Assembly (NCBI GenBank): GCA_015179025.1
Contig: WHUX01000135.1
Coordinates: forward strand, 85,391 to 149,390
DNA from: Terfezia claveryi
Lineage: Eukaryota > Ascomycota > Pezizomycetes > Pezizales > Pezizaceae
DNA: 64,000 bases
Reading direction: 5' to 3'
The position numbers and the translations under genes are program-made. The notes beneath the pieces were generated by a model. The model did not search any database. It saw nothing but the letters and a program-made list of their open reading frames with translations, and was not told the DNA's origin. Below, piece after piece: positions 25,228-37,777 of the stretch (position 1 is the stretch's first letter; each line of letters opens with the position of its first letter).

Positions 25228-26568
25228 ACTTGTTCCATTTTTAACCTAGCAATTGTTGATATCTATATTACGCCACACGCCACTAGGCAATCCAAGGGGG
25301 GTTCCGTTTGGCTTTCTCGGGGTTTCAGATTTATGAACGATGTTGCCCCAGATATGAGGCCACAAGGACAGGGCGAAGAAAGAATAGGAGGGGGGAAAGT
25401 GTGAGGTTTGATTTCTTTTTTGCATGGGTATAGATAGAAGGGTGAGACTATGGGGTTTTTTTTTCGGGTCGGGTCGAAACGTTCGGCATCGGTCCGGGGT
25501 GTTTTTTCTTTTTTCTTTTTTTTTTTTTTGTGCCCCGTGGGGTATTTTGAATGTAAACCTGCAAAAAAAAACAAAAAAAAAAAGATGTCAAACAGCTATG
25601 GCTTGGAACTAACTGTTTGGTAGCCAGATAACCTTGAAAAAAGCTGTGAAACGTTTGTGAAAAAACCTAAAAGGTAACAGTCGTGATCGTGATGTAAACG
25701 TCAAGAAAACATTTGGTTCTCATCACCCTTTTTCTAGGTAGACCATTCTCAATAATATCATCGAATGACCCAGGAAAAAGATTAATCCCTCAAGTTCCAA
25801 TAGTTACTTGAGAACAACGAGATCAAGCTACCTATTCTATTACACCGAGCAAAGCGGAAAAAAAAAAAAAAAAAAATCTAATTTATTTCAACCAAAACAA
25901 AATTAAATCTATGGAAAAAGAATTTCCCCGAGATTTTTTTTTTTTTTTTTTTTTTTTCCGAAGTTCTGGGGAAAAAAATGGGTTGGTTGGTTATGTATGT
26001 ACTGTAGACTACATATGTATCGTTATATCGTATGTATAGAACATTTGTTGACTTTCTATCAAACGCGAACATGCGTTTTTTTTTTTTTTTTCCAACAAGG
26101 AACTTTGGCGATACGCCGGCATCCGCCCTCCCCCTCCCCCTCCCCCTTCCCCTCCCCCCTTCCTCGGTAATTGTAATTGAATTCAATGGAAACACAAAAA
26201 AAAAAAAATAAAAAAAAAAATACTCCATTTCTATCTAGGGCCCCAACATTCCATAAATACCAACTTACATTCTTTACAAGGATACATACCTCGCAAGAAA
26301 AGGTTAGGGATGTAACCTACCTACCCCACGTGAATCATCTCCATGTCCCACTTGCCCATTTTTTCGGATCTTTGGTTCCGCTTGTGTATTATTGCTTTCA
26401 GAGTATAGGAAGGGGCCTCAGCCGAACGAACCAGACTTTAATGGGGATTGTCATTGCATCCCCGCGGTATTCTGGTATCGTGGAGACTGGAGATCGCGCT
26501 GGGGTAGAGGGTAGTTGGGCTTTGCTTTTTTGTTTTGTGTGCGTGATGTACCTAGGTATATTTGAGGT

Positions 26569-26666
26569 ATGTGTATATGTTCTGGGCCGCTCGAGGGCAT
26601 CGGCCGCCCGCAGGCAGCATGCCCTCTGTGCCGGTCGCGGGCAAGTAATATAATTCCTCAATTTGG
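26569..26666 (+). repeat. GC-rich palindromic repeat, copy 1
   Basis: This is a GC-rich island in AT-rich DNA. GAGGGCAT (26593-26600) pairs with ATGCCCTC around a GGCCGCCCGCAGGCAG core. The flanks are TATGTGTATATGTTCTGGGC on the left and CTGTGCCG...TCAATTTGG on the right. Both flanks, but with the core reversed, recur on the minus strand at 27735-27826. Confidence 0.7.
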
Positions 26667-27660
26667 TAAATGTCAATCGAACAACACATTCTGCTACACT
26701 CAAAAAGCACCCTATGAAGTCATTTTTGACCCGCCCCATCCACATCACATACCTCTCCTGTTTATTAGTGGAAGACGGCAGACATTGAACAAGGGAAAAA
26801 TTACCTCAAGCCCTTCAAATGATGATGAATGGAATGGAGAGGAGGATTCTGAGTTTATTGCTACCGTAGAAATTCGCAACGTTTCCTATGCAATAGATAT
26901 TTGAAAAATGGGTTTCTTATCTACGGGGGGTTCTTATACACGGGGCCTTATGGCTCAGACTATATAGACCATCTTGTGCCGAATATCAATGCTAGTGACT
27001 ATGTGAAATTCAGTGAAGTTTGGAGCAATAACTATAATATCTTTTGTCCACATCTTGTTGCACAATTTCTTTTTCACCCTAGAAAAATCCAACTATTTCT
27101 TACATATAGAATCCAGGTGGGTTGCAAAATTAATCGCAAAGTACTTATTTATATGCAGATTGCTATTTCCTTAATTGTAAACCAAAACTACCTAGAATTA
27201 TACAGCAGGTAGATGCTGTTTTACAGTGTTGTGGGAGAGAGATCAAATGGCACAATGCTACAACGAACATCATATTTTTGCAGTTGTGATATGGCCAAAC
27301 CTGATAATAAAGGGCTATGTGCAAAGCTATTACAAAATCTCAGCCTGAACCCTATCAGTTATGGCGTACAGTATTTGATAACTTTAGCCTAACTTAATGC
27401 CTTCAACCAGCTACCGACCTTACGGGGCTTAGAGAATGATATTCCAGATACTGCATTTATAACTACTCTAATTGTTGCTGATACTTTAAGAATAATCTGA
27501 AATTCTTAATTTATTGACATATGAAAGTATTAACAGATCATGACTGTATTAACCTCTCAGCTCTAGCCGAACCAAATTAGAATGTTAGAGGGGGGTCTAA
27601 TCGACTGGGAAATAGACGAATCTATTGCAGTCGCTGGGATAAGTATACCGTTATCAATTC

Positions 27661-27688
27661 TTTTTTTTTTTTTTTTTTTTTTTTTTTT
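27661..27688. repeat. T28 homopolymer
   Basis: This is an uninterrupted run of 28 T. A matching A28 run lies at 28034-28061, 346 bp away, so the pair could act as long inverted homopolymers. Neither run is followed by recognisable element sequence. Confidence 0.9.
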
Positions 27689-27734
27689 GATAAATCAGTA
27701 CTCGTAAACCTTGATCAATACAATGCATTATACA

Positions 27735-27826
27735 CCAAATTGAGTAACTATATAAATTGCCCGTGAGCGGCACAGTGGGTATGCCGCCCGCAGGATGCAT
27801 GGGCGGCCTAGAACATATACATAATA
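27735..27826 (-). repeat. GC-rich palindromic repeat, copy 2 (inverted orientation, flipped core)
   Basis: Read on the minus strand, the right flank matches copy 1 at about 35 of 41 positions, from CTGTGCCG to CTCAATTTGG, and the left flank shares TATGTTCTRGGCCGC. The core reads CCTGCGGGCGGC, which is the complement-reverse of the core in copy 1 (GCCGCCCGCAGG). GCCGCCC and GGGCGGC form the hairpin stem here. Confidence 0.68.
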
Positions 27827-27868
27827 CAGAGGAAGAGAAAACTCCCCGCATTCCCCCGATGTTACGTA

Positions 27869-27892
27869 TAGATAGATAGATAGATAGATAGA
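27869..27892. repeat. (TAGA)n microsatellite
   Basis: These are about six TAGA units just after the GC-rich repeat copy 2. Confidence 0.88.
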
Positions 27893-28033
27893 GATATACC
27901 CATGCATCTGATCATAGGGACGGGAAGAAAAATAGAGAGAGAGAACAAGCAAGGCATCGGGAAAACCCCTATGAATCTTTTATACATTAGAATATATTCC
28001 AAAAGATTCTGGCAACAAATAACGGCTACCACC

Positions 28034-28061
<28 letters not shown>
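28034..28061. repeat. A28 homopolymer
   Basis: This is a run of 28 A following ACCACC. It may be the tail of an old retroposed sequence, but no target-site duplication was found. Confidence 0.88.
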
Positions 28062-28064
<3 letters not shown>

Positions 28065-29784
28065 TACCCTATTGCCATCAGCTTATCGGCATCGGGTTGG
28101 AACACCAGATCTAGAAAATTTAGACTTTTTGTGTTCTCCGAGCAAAATACTGTAAGTGGGTACCGGCGACCGGGGTATTCTAGAGCTGGCTTACTACGGA
28201 TATTCCGTCGGGGGGTGGGGAACATTAGCAGAAAATGGAGCGAAAATGGATATAGCGGAAAGGTACAGGTCGGCGACTTGAGCACATTTTAATTATTCCG
28301 GAACCGTTAGAAGATTGACCTACGGAAACGCCGGCGGTGTTATGTTTTTTTAAATGTCGTAGGTACCTACCATTTTGAACGAAAGCTTTACGGAAGGAGG
28401 GACTTTGCCTAAAATCTACTGTAATACAAGCCGCAAAAAGCAAATTCTGTCCCAGCTGAATTCGCGGGGTTTTTGTCCTGCTTCGCCCACCAACTGCGGG
28501 TTGCCGAGGCCCGAAGGAAGGAAAAAGCTTGGTTTCAATCAACCGTTCCCTGTACTTTTTTTTTTCTTTTCTTTTTTAAAAAAAAAAAAAAAAAAAAAAA
28601 GCTCCCTGAACTTTACTTGCCTATCCCGGCTGCCGGATTACGGCCTGGAGTGAACAAAATTTTCGGAGGAGAGCTGGGGCAGCAGGGAAAGGTGGCTAAA
28701 CTGCTTACGGAAATTTGGAACGTTACTAAGTGGTAGTCTGGTTAGTTGGCACACGCCCCCGCTTGGATGCTTGCTCGCAATCGCAGTGGATGAAAAATAA
28801 GTTGCAATTAACGTGGTATGAGAACCAAACCACTCGTGTGGACGGCTGCATGATGGGGGCAGTTTCTTCAAATATCTGTGATTGGTTTTGGAGGGGGTTA
28901 TGTGGAAGCAAAGATATGGTTGATGTGATTGTGGTAAGTAACTTTCTGCAGAACTAGTGGGAAGGAACTATTTCTATTGCCACCATGTACAGTATGTCTA
29001 GGGTTATAGGCTTATTGTTCTGCCCGGCGTTGGAGGAGAGCAGATCTAGAGGTGGACTCGATATTAGCCCAGAGATATACGCTCTTTGAGGCGAGATACT
29101 CTAAAGTATTGAAAAAGGTAGATTGGGGCGGGGCTGAGTAAGTCCGTCGAACATGCCACTTGGCATCTAGGTGGAGTGAGCTGTAGTCTCGATCGGACCC
29201 TCGTGGAGGGGTGAGCTGAGGTCATACATCTATCTGCGAGCGGAAGTGGGGCAAACTTGCATAAGGGCGTTACTTCGGGATATACTCTACCTATACGGAC
29301 TATCATTGTGCAACAGGTATGGTGGGTTAGGGGGGGAAGCGGGGGGGGCTAGTGCGGAGCCGGTTGCGGAAAGCCAAGTTAAGCAGGGAAGGGAATGGAA
29401 AAGCCAACGGTGGCGAAAAATAATAGGTGTGAAAATAAAATAATGTTGCTTAGAAGTAATCTAATTTTTCCCACGGACTCATCTTCGTTTTGTAACTAAT
29501 ATATAACTGCCATATTGGGGTCTCCACATGTAGGGCAAAAGAAACTCGGTCAGATGGCTATGCTGCTGCATAACAGCAGTATTACATCCTCTTGGGAATA
29601 AATATACCCTGTTTGGATAATGGCCGGCGGGGAAGGGGAGTGGAAGAAGGCCTGGTAGTTTGGTTGGTGTTACCCTGATGCTTTCCCGCGAAAAGACGAA
29701 CCTGTATCCTGCAAGCCACAGTATACCTATTGTATGGGAGCGAGAGTTAAAGGAAATGGAGAATAAAGTACATGATAGATATAG

Positions 29785-29805
29785 ATATATATATATATAT
29801 ATATA
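29785..29805. repeat. (TA)n microsatellite
   Basis: This is a dinucleotide TA run followed by a T-rich stretch in non-coding sequence. Confidence 0.85.
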
Positions 29806-32800
29806 ATTTTTTTCTTTATTCTATTTTTTCTTTTTTCTCCACTATCCGCAACGAAGCTATATGCGGGAGAAAAAAACAAAAAAACATGCGACCCAGATAT
29901 TGGGATTAGGTTTAGTATGTAAAACAACAACAAAAAAGCAAAATAAAAAAGAACCAAAAAAAAAAGAAAGGAAAAAAAAAAAAAAGAAAGAAAGAAAAGG
30001 AGTCTGCTATGTATCTAGGACAATAATACTGATTGATTTCATTGCTATTACTTTTTTATTTTTATTTTTGAGGAAAAAGCAAGCGGCAAGGGAAGGGGAG
30101 GAGAGAGCTGACGGCAAATATTATTGTTAACTAGCTAACCTATGTTATGTATATTCGTATTTTTTTTAAACCCAACTCGCCCCCTCACAGATATCACCAA
30201 GAATATTTTTTTTCAAAAGACATTCATTATCCTATGCTGCCTTGTCTACCTATACATACTGGCGAAGGCGAGTTCCTAACCAATATTCCCTGTTGATGTG
30301 AATGTTACATAGATCAGGGTTACCCTGAGCAAGCGGTTATGCATTGCCCAGCATACTTTCTGGAGCAATTATAACAGAACTTGGGGATACCCAGAGTAGG
30401 TGCATGTTAGATAGTATCTTTAGATTTCTATGTCTAGAGATATGCTATATGCTCCACCAAATCCCCCAAACAACAATTATCCATCAACTGTCAGCCCACA
30501 ATTCTCCTTGGTGCCTGAGTGGGTACTCCACCACAATCAATCGGTATTGTTCTCTCCTCTATCTCCCACTTTTGCCATGATCTGCATCACCAAGTAGTAA
30601 TCTTGCGAGTGAAATCTTTTTGAATTTCAATATCTAGATCTAGTTAGCCATGGAAAAGGTAAAAAAAATAACAAACTTAATTAGTTCCTTTGTAATTTCA
30701 TTCCAAAAACGTTCGTCTTAAAGCAAAAGTAGAAGAATAATAACAAATACCACAGGACACACAAACGCAGTGAAGTCATGTATGTGGCAGCGACAAAGTA
30801 AACTTGTCATTATCCATGTCCTTCCCTTCATTGAAACCCAGCGGGAAGTTTTTCCCTAGGAAAGGTCTGGAGAGGGGCCCGCTCTGATCAAAGATTTATT
30901 TCGATATGCATACAGGGATTGAAAGCAAGCATCCCGAAAAGTGCCCTGAAGTTCCTTCAGAATTTTGAACATTTTCAATAGTTTGGATGACTGGGATCGT
31001 AAAATCAGAGAAACTTGTGTTCTTTGAGTTTTTTTTTTTTTTTTTTCCTTTTATCCTGAGCTTCGTGTAATTGATTCCTGATCAGGGTAACCTCCTAAGC
31101 TAGGTTTTATGCCAACTACCTTGGGTTATAGGAAAAGTTTCTGTTGTGTCTGTACAGAGATGTCCCAGTCTCGTTCTTTGGCCATAGTTTAGTCGCGGAG
31201 TGCTGTGGAGAACGGAATGTTGGGTTAACTGAAATACAATAATACCCTCACTAGTAGTGAGCCTGTAGAGGGAGGGCCGGCGATTGGTTATTACGTGACT
31301 GGACCCCGAAACTCATCGAGCGAAGCCTCGTAGGCTCATATACAACTATATCATGAACAGGACGGCATTTGAGAGTGAATAAGCGAGTATTTCACATAAT
31401 AACTACTACGAAGATGCTTACATGACATCTCCGGAGGTAGCTGAATTCTATTAATAAAACCAAAGACAGCCATAAGGTAAGTTCGAATTGTATATATACC
31501 ACTGATCTATGGAATTGCATAAGCACAAACGGCCAAGCTCTACTACCACTCTTCAATAATTTCTTTTGCTATCAAGTAAAGCAACCCTGTTGTGCCTTCC
31601 ATCAAGATACTCAGGAAGTACTACTATAACCCTGATAAAGATGACAGACAACTACTCCAATTACAGTACCGACTCTAAAGAGTAATCCCCCATATCTCCT
31701 TCTTCTATCATTTGTATGGAAGAGTAGTATTCCGATTATCGAAGGAGGAATTGATTCCAAGACTAGTCAGTAAATTCCGATATCTCCACTCGCTCTCAAC
31801 CCTGCGGTGATGATATGAGCTGCTGGTATCAAGAAAGCGCTCTTGCTCCAAGAGTAATTAGCACACTAAAGGTAACATAAAGTAAAATGAAGGCAACCTA
31901 TACTCTCAACGAAAACTTCGAAGCACCTAGGTGTATAACGAAACATGTTTTGGGGCATCAATCATGTAAGTTCAATGCTGCGGAAAAGGGAAGAGACTTT
32001 TTCATCCCATGTCGACTTCTCGATGCTATTCAGGGACCAGTTGTTTGGCATATGACCTACCAAAAAAAAAAAAAAAAAAAAGGCTGCGACGAACCAACTC
32101 CGTGAGCAGTCTAATTTCCAGTTTTGGTAGATTGTGAAATCCAACCTCCATCCTGATGTAGGGCTTAACGTTCCTCTTGACCCTTACCAGAAGGTTTGTC
32201 AATTTTCCCAAACCTTCATAACCTATTACAGCTATTTCAGAGTCTGTAAATGCAGGGCGATTCCGGTAATAAACATCCCCTCCGCCCCAAATGATGAGCA
32301 CAGAATTCATAGTTCCCAGTCTTTCATTGGCGAAGAAGAGCTGGTTCGCAATTTTTGAATTCGAAGGTAACGGCTTATCGAACTACATCAGCCTCTCTGC
32401 TTTGAAACCTACCCCGTCCCCAGGAACAAACTTTGTCAGAAATTGAATGCAGAAGCCAAAGAGAAAAATTACTAGTAGTAGGCACTAGAGTAAATGAGTT
32501 ACTCTCACAGTCAATGGAGATAGGGGCTACCTATATCCACAATTCGCCTGCCCTCCAGACTGTCAGTCTCCCAATTCCCTTCATTCTGGGTTTCCGATAT
32601 ATTCCGCTACCAACTCCTTTTCTTAGTGAGTCAGTGTCGAATCAAAATAACCTCACCTGCTTCATTGTAAGCCATCTCACTGGCGCGATACTTATCTTCC
32701 CATACCCCTTGAACATGAAGCCTATCACAGTCAAACATTAAATCTAGACATACAACCACAAAGAGCCTCTTCGCCTAAAACACCCGTCTCAGGCGATTCG

Positions 32801-34773
32801 CAATTACCCAAACGAGGCACTGTTTGTATTGACGCTGAGATTTAGCAGAATAATCTGTGGTAAGAAAAGTACCTCAGGTCCGGGCCCCTTAAAGCTCTAA
32901 GAAACAGAGCATACCTATTGTGAACTACTGAGGTATGTAAACGTGGATGAGCTCCGCAGCCATTGACTTCAGAGGAAGCGTAATGTATGACATGACAAAA
33001 TGATATTACCTCAATTGTTTGATCAGAGGAGTACTCTGACACCAAATTCGTGGCAGCCTCTACTTCTCAGTCCTTGTATGCAGCTACGGGAGCTTGGTTC
33101 TTCACTGGACTCTACACCTGCCAGGTTATACTGATTACGCAGGGGCCAGATCGCAAACAATTGAATCAAAGCGACATATATGTAAGTTCTATCAGATGCA
33201 GCTACAGTCGGCTGGCGGCCGACAGCAGCAGGTCAAGCGCTGAAACTTATTGAACTTCTGATTGTGACGAGTCACCTGAGCTTCATAGTTTAATCAGCCT
33301 TGACCATATCTCTGAACATCTGCCCATGGCTGCAGCCGTGTAGGCCCTTCTCTCTGCAACTCTGACTCCGCATGCTGCTCTACGTAGTGGTGATAATTCC
33401 ACCACACGCAGGCTAGCCTCGATCCGCTGCCGCCCCTGATGCCCTGACGTTGATCAGTGATCATCACCCGGTTGCCTTGTGGGTGCTAGTTTCGGCACCA
33501 CCTGTCCAAGGAGAGGTCGACTAAGGCGGATTTCGCATCCTTGTTGGGCTGACTGTAGGTACCTACGGTACGCCCATATCAGATGATTTGTTGTGCCAAA
33601 AGTCCAAACAAATCACAAGGTTTGGACCCCCTTTTGCATTACCTAAGTAACACCAATTCAAGCCAATATAATTAAGCAGAATAACAGGTAAGCGTAACCC
33701 CTGCATCCTAGTGACCTATTCTCGTCTCGCCTGCCGGATTGCTGTGGTGGACATACAGTTAACTACAGCATGACTAGCCTTGCACTGTCCACGAAGCTGG
33801 AGTGTAGATGGTATCTAGGTCATCCTTGAATATATGACAAATAGTTATATGCAGAATAATGGCTCCTCCGTTGGGAATGATCTTTTCTGCACTCAATCAG
33901 CCCAATAATCTTTTCCAAGCCTTGTAAGACCTACACGGCCTATTAGATATGGGTGACTTTCGAATTCCATCTTATACTTAAATCTCTGCTCTACGCCAAT
34001 CTTGTAATGCCAATTTGGGTAAGAAGTGAGATCTATCGTGCAGGTAACTTACATATAGACGGTTAGCAAAAAAAAATATAGGATGTAGACCCTTCGACTA
34101 CACCTGTATCTGTCACGGTTGGCTTGGATGCAATTCAATAACACCACCCATGTACAGGGAAGATACCGCGAGAGCTTTGAGGGAATACAATATAGAATCA
34201 TTCCAGGAGTTGATATATAGCATTCGCTTTATTAAGGAGCTCACATTTCAAATTTAGGGCCAACAGAGCAATTGAAGCCGTGGTGTTGTTTTTTTGTTTT
34301 AATTTTCGTCCTTTCCCGGCCCGATCCCTGTCAACTACGTCAGCTCAGCGAACGTCTGCAGGTACTTGAGCTTGTGTGCCAATCTCTATACAATCCCTTG
34401 CTGACGTTGTTGCCCCTGAACCCCAAGAGGTTCGCTAGTGAATGCAGATTTCGCTGTGACACAATCGACACTTAAAATCTCGCTTCTGGTTCATCTGAAT
34501 ATCCTCTGGGACACGGAAGACTATGCCAGCGCAACATGAGAATTGGGCTATCGCATGCGCAGCTACTCGACAACACTGCAGCATCTGAGCCACTGACAAT
34601 TGCAGGTCTTCAAGGAAACTTCCCCTCAGATGGCTATCGAACCAGGCTTATACATGTTAGTATCAAGCGTCTCTAATGCTCTCAGTATGCGGCCGATATA
34701 TGTGCTATTGATATTTTGAGCCCAGAGTAATGACTCATTCTTTGAAACATCATTGGAGCACTACAGGCGCAGA

Positions 34774-34815
34774 GTGTCTAGATAGGTGTCTAGATAGCGG
34801 TTGTCTAGATAGCGG
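34774..34815. repeat. Short tandem repeat, three units of about 14 bp
   Basis: TGTCTAGATAG occurs three times in a row with small spacers (GTGTCTAGATAG, GTGTCTAGATAGCG, GTTGTCTAGATAGCG). The unit contains the palindrome TCTAGA. It lies about 100 bp before the tRNA-promoter-like fragments. Confidence 0.75.
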
Positions 34816-34916
34816 GTGTATGGAGGGTAAAGTGTTCCTAGATTAATCATGCGAAATTGAGTTCCTGCATATGTACCCAGAAAGCTAACCAGCCAATACT
34901 ATAACCACTAGTTGTC

Positions 34917-35121
34917 TAGGGGACGTCGTAATGGTAGAGTTTCGATCATAGGGTTCGTCGGATTGTTAAACATCAGTTAACCCTGCATGTTCTACACATC
35001 CATAACAGAAGTCGAACCTTCAACTCACTCACCGGTATGTTACAACTTGCCATCTGGGGATGCCAGGACTTCTAATGCCTTGAATTGTATTGATGGATGA
35101 CGTAGCGGTAGAGTCTGAGCC
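34917..35121. other. tRNA-promoter-like fragments (A-box and B-box look-alikes)
   Basis: GACGTCGTAATGGTAGAG at 34923-34940 and GACGTAGCGGTAGAG at 35099-35113 resemble the D-arm/A-box of a tRNA. GGTTCGTCGG (34952-34961) and, on the minus strand, GGTTCGACTTC (35019-35009) resemble a B-box. No complete cloverleaf can be formed, and spacing between A- and B-like parts is too short. Decayed tRNA-derived SINE sequence is the best guess. Confidence 0.25.
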
Positions 35122-35582
35122 GTTGCTTCACCACTGCTACTATGTCCAACGGAAGCTGTTTGACGTAGCCTAGCGCTATTCCCGAAAATTGTCTGAATCT
35201 GAAACTTGAGAATTCACGTTTGCGGCTGCTACATGATTATTGAAACTTTTGAATCTAAATTTCTCGATCATTTATTGAATGTCTTAGTGGCAGTATACGA
35301 ATGTAGTATCACTCAGGTGTATATATTTACCTCAGGTCCTTCGGGTGTTCTAAAGTAGGTGTACAGATATCAGCGTACGATCATCGACCACCGAGATACT
35401 CCAGGGAATAGCAGAGGAAACAATAATCGAGACCGTCATTGGGTGTATTCTGATCCACAAACTGTAACTGCTACCCCATCTCTGTCGTAACTGTCAGTAA
35501 AAGTCTGAGACAGCTTTCTAACTTCCCTAAGTGATTTATTCAATTGATAGTTCAAGTATTATTGCACACCACGCTACCGATT

Positions 35583-36458
35583 ATGTCCCAAGTTGACCAT
35601 GACATCCTTAATCCGACGGTCAATCTGGAGGCTCGATTAGCTACTTTTCAATTCGTGGATATTCGGCGCAAAACACACACCGTTGATGGACAGACTGTCG
35701 CACAGGTAGGTCTTTTCGCGAGAACAGACCTAGGGCATCCCATTCCAGAGGGATTGGTGATCCTCGAAGAAAAACCATTGGTCTGGTACCAAGAACCCCC
35801 AGAAACGGAAGAGGATGATATAGATTCGTTCCGGGAGACTATTGGAAGTCTGACTCCGCAAGAGAAGAATATATATAACATACTTTATTGTTCTCCAGAA
35901 CTTCTAAGAAGCAACGATCAGGAGGGCATAGACTTGGGCAGATGGTGGACCAATCGATTCCTCTTCCAAGAAGAGAGCGTGTCAACTTTCGCCAACAATC
36001 CTAGCATCGGGAAGAAACGACGAAACACTATCGAAGCCATTTATCAGCACAGCAGTGCGATCAACCACTCATGCCTGAACCCGAGCGCTGAAACTAGGTT
36101 GAAGCCCAATGACGCTGATTTGACGCTCCAAGTTGTTGCAAAGCAGGAGATCAAACCCGGAGAAGAGATTTTGATTCATTATGATTGGGCGGAGTTCCAT
36201 GATTTGCGGAGTGGTAGGCGGAACAAGAAGGCACATACGGTCCACAGTGACCTTTGGATAAACAGGGGCTTCAGTTGTGAAGACTGTATTTTGGAAGGCA
36301 GCAAACGAGTTTTTCGATACAGCCACCAAGACTCAGAAGCGGACTTGGATGCCATTACACGATGTGTCTTGCAACCTGCAAGCCCGATGGCTGTTCTTAA
36401 GAGAAGAGAGCTCTGGAGAAAGGAGTCGGCGGATAGACCAGGAATGAAATTAGAATAG
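35583..36458 (+). CDS. SET-domain protein (putative lysine methyltransferase)
   Basis: SET proteins transfer a methyl group from S-adenosylmethionine to lysine. This single-exon frame gives 291 residues from ATG 35583 (MSQVDHDI). The N-SET part has VGLFARTDLGHPIPEGLVIL then EEKPLVW, the usual glycine-rich opening strand and ILEE.PL segment. A variable insert rich in helices follows. The core motif is N161-H162-S163-C164 (INHSCLNPSAET), then VVAKQEIKPGEEILIHYDW (about 184-202), where the usual Y in the GEE.L.I.Y.. motif is Tyr200. A CxxC pair (CEDC) follows in place of the fuller post-SET cysteine cluster, so zinc binding there may be partial. No MYND finger is present. The variable spacing resembles fungal SMYD/TPR-less SET proteins with unknown substrates. 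Flanks are gene-poor on both sides. Confidence 0.85.
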   Translation: MSQVDHDILNPTVNLEARLATFQFVDIRRKTHTVDGQTVAQVGLFARTDLGHPIPEGLVILEEKPLVWYQEPPETEEDDIDSFRETIGSLTPQEKNIYNILYCSPELLRSNDQEGIDLGRWWTNRFLFQEESVSTFANNPSIGKKRRNTIEAIYQHSSAINHSCLNPSAETRLKPNDADLTLQVVAKQEIKPGEEILIHYDWAEFHDLRSGRRNKKAHTVHSDLWINRGFSCEDCILEGSKRVFRYSHQDSEADLDAITRCVLQPASPMAVLKRRELWRKESADRPGMKLE

Positions 36459-37286
36459 GGGAGTGGCTGCGCCTATTTGGTTGCATCCACTGGTCCTGTT
36501 TGTCGATCGCGCTTGCCGCTTCTACGCACTCACCCCGCACACGTGCCATGCCTGAATTTAAAGCTCTGCCCAGACCAATTCAAAGGGATATACATGAATA
36601 TAGAGCAGCGATATCCAAAGCCTCCATACTTTAAATATAACAAGCTGCATATTAGAATGCCTCAATACATGCCAATGGCTGTGATTACTTCGCTCGTGTT
36701 AGATTTAACAATAAGATAGAAAAATAACACGAGAGATGTTGGACTCTCAATAGTTACTTGCCGTGGTTTCAAAATATAAACTTGATTTTGATTAATTGAC
36801 AGTGGCACAACTATATATAACCCTCGACTAGTATACCTCGGTATGCAGACTCGCAGTTCGGCCACCTGCGCGTGGCGTATGTGTACTGGCTCATGCAGAG
36901 TGTAGCAAGAAAGGGCCTTACAGAGTGTTGTACCGCCTTGCATTGCCTCCTTCCTATTCTCTTTCCCAGATTGCTGATTCCCGCAGTAAATCCACCTGGT
37001 ATGGGCACAGAACATCCCCTCCGGCCTGTGTTCTCGAGACTTCCATACTTACTTACTTGTGCCCAATTCCTAGTTATTTTTTATTTTTTATTTTTTATTT
37101 TAACAAATTCAGTACTCTATGTGGTCCCGTTTGGGGAACCATGATGAGCCAACCGTAAACCCGGGGTGGTTCACTAGGTACACATAAACTAAACTAACTA
37201 GGTGTGAACGGGGTCCAATCTGTGATGACCCCTGGTGGGGGCCTGACTGGGTCCCGAGGGAACCCGTGGAATAACCTCGGATAAAC

Positions 37287-37470
37287 TCCTAAAGTAAAGG
37301 GAACTCGTAAAAGTAGAAAGGACTAGGGAACTCGCAAAGGTAAAGGGAACTGGTAAAAGTAAAAATCACCTAACGGAACTCGTAAAAGAAAGGGAAAAAG
37401 GTAAAAAAGTAAAAAAAATCACCTAACGGAACTCGTAAAAGTAAAGTGAATAAACGCGCGAGAGTTAGGT
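37287..37470. repeat. Degenerate tandem and inverted repeat block
   Basis: Units containing GGAACTCGTAAAAG and AAAGTAAAGGGAACT recur at irregular spacing. ATCACCTAACGGAACTCG occurs twice (about 37365 and 37419, 54 bp apart), and the complementary GTTAGGTGAT appears at 37464-37473, closing a fold-back. The CACCTAAC half is shared with the palindrome at 12800. Confidence 0.7.
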
Positions 37471-37777
37471 GATTTCGTTGAAAAGATATCCGAAGAAGGC
37501 CTCCATTGCCTCATATGTAGGTGTTCTGACCCATACAGCAATACGGCCCGTTCTGCAATGGGCCGCGAGTATTTAAAAACAAAAAGGTTGGGCCCGCCCA
37601 TTCACCAATCTGACCAACACCACAGGTCTAGAGCAAAATTCTAGTATGTATATCGCTCGGTCTCTTTACGTAGACCCCGATTTAGATAATACATTGGATT
37701 CTCCTGCCGCATTTCTTTTGATTTCTTTTGCAGTAAATCAGTACTCGTATTAATAGTATATATCATGCCTCTGTTTG

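Larger units (their letters stand above)
24177..35582. other. 11.4 kb gene-poor, AT-rich spacer
   Basis: I find no supported protein gene. The content is simple-sequence DNA: TTTA repeats (25194-25227), A/T runs at 25860-25876, 25936-25957, 26076-26091, 27661-27688 (T28), 28034-28061 (A28) and 28580-28600, a polypyrimidine tract (26126-26162), TAGA repeats (27869-27892) and TA repeats (29785-29805). It also holds two copies of a GC-rich palindromic repeat (26569-26666 and 27735-27826), a TAGTCTGGTT motif (28734-28743), a short tandem block (34774-34815) and tRNA-promoter-like fragments (34917-35121). Confidence 0.5.

Noticed and set aside
26901..27212. AT-rich frame of about 100 codons considered as a transposase relic
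   Set aside because: No catalytic motif or neighbouring inverted repeats could be found, and its length is expected in AT-rich DNA with few stops by chance.
37287..37470. Regularly spaced repeats considered as a CRISPR-like array
   Set aside because: Units are degenerate, spacing is irregular and the context is a eukaryotic spacer.
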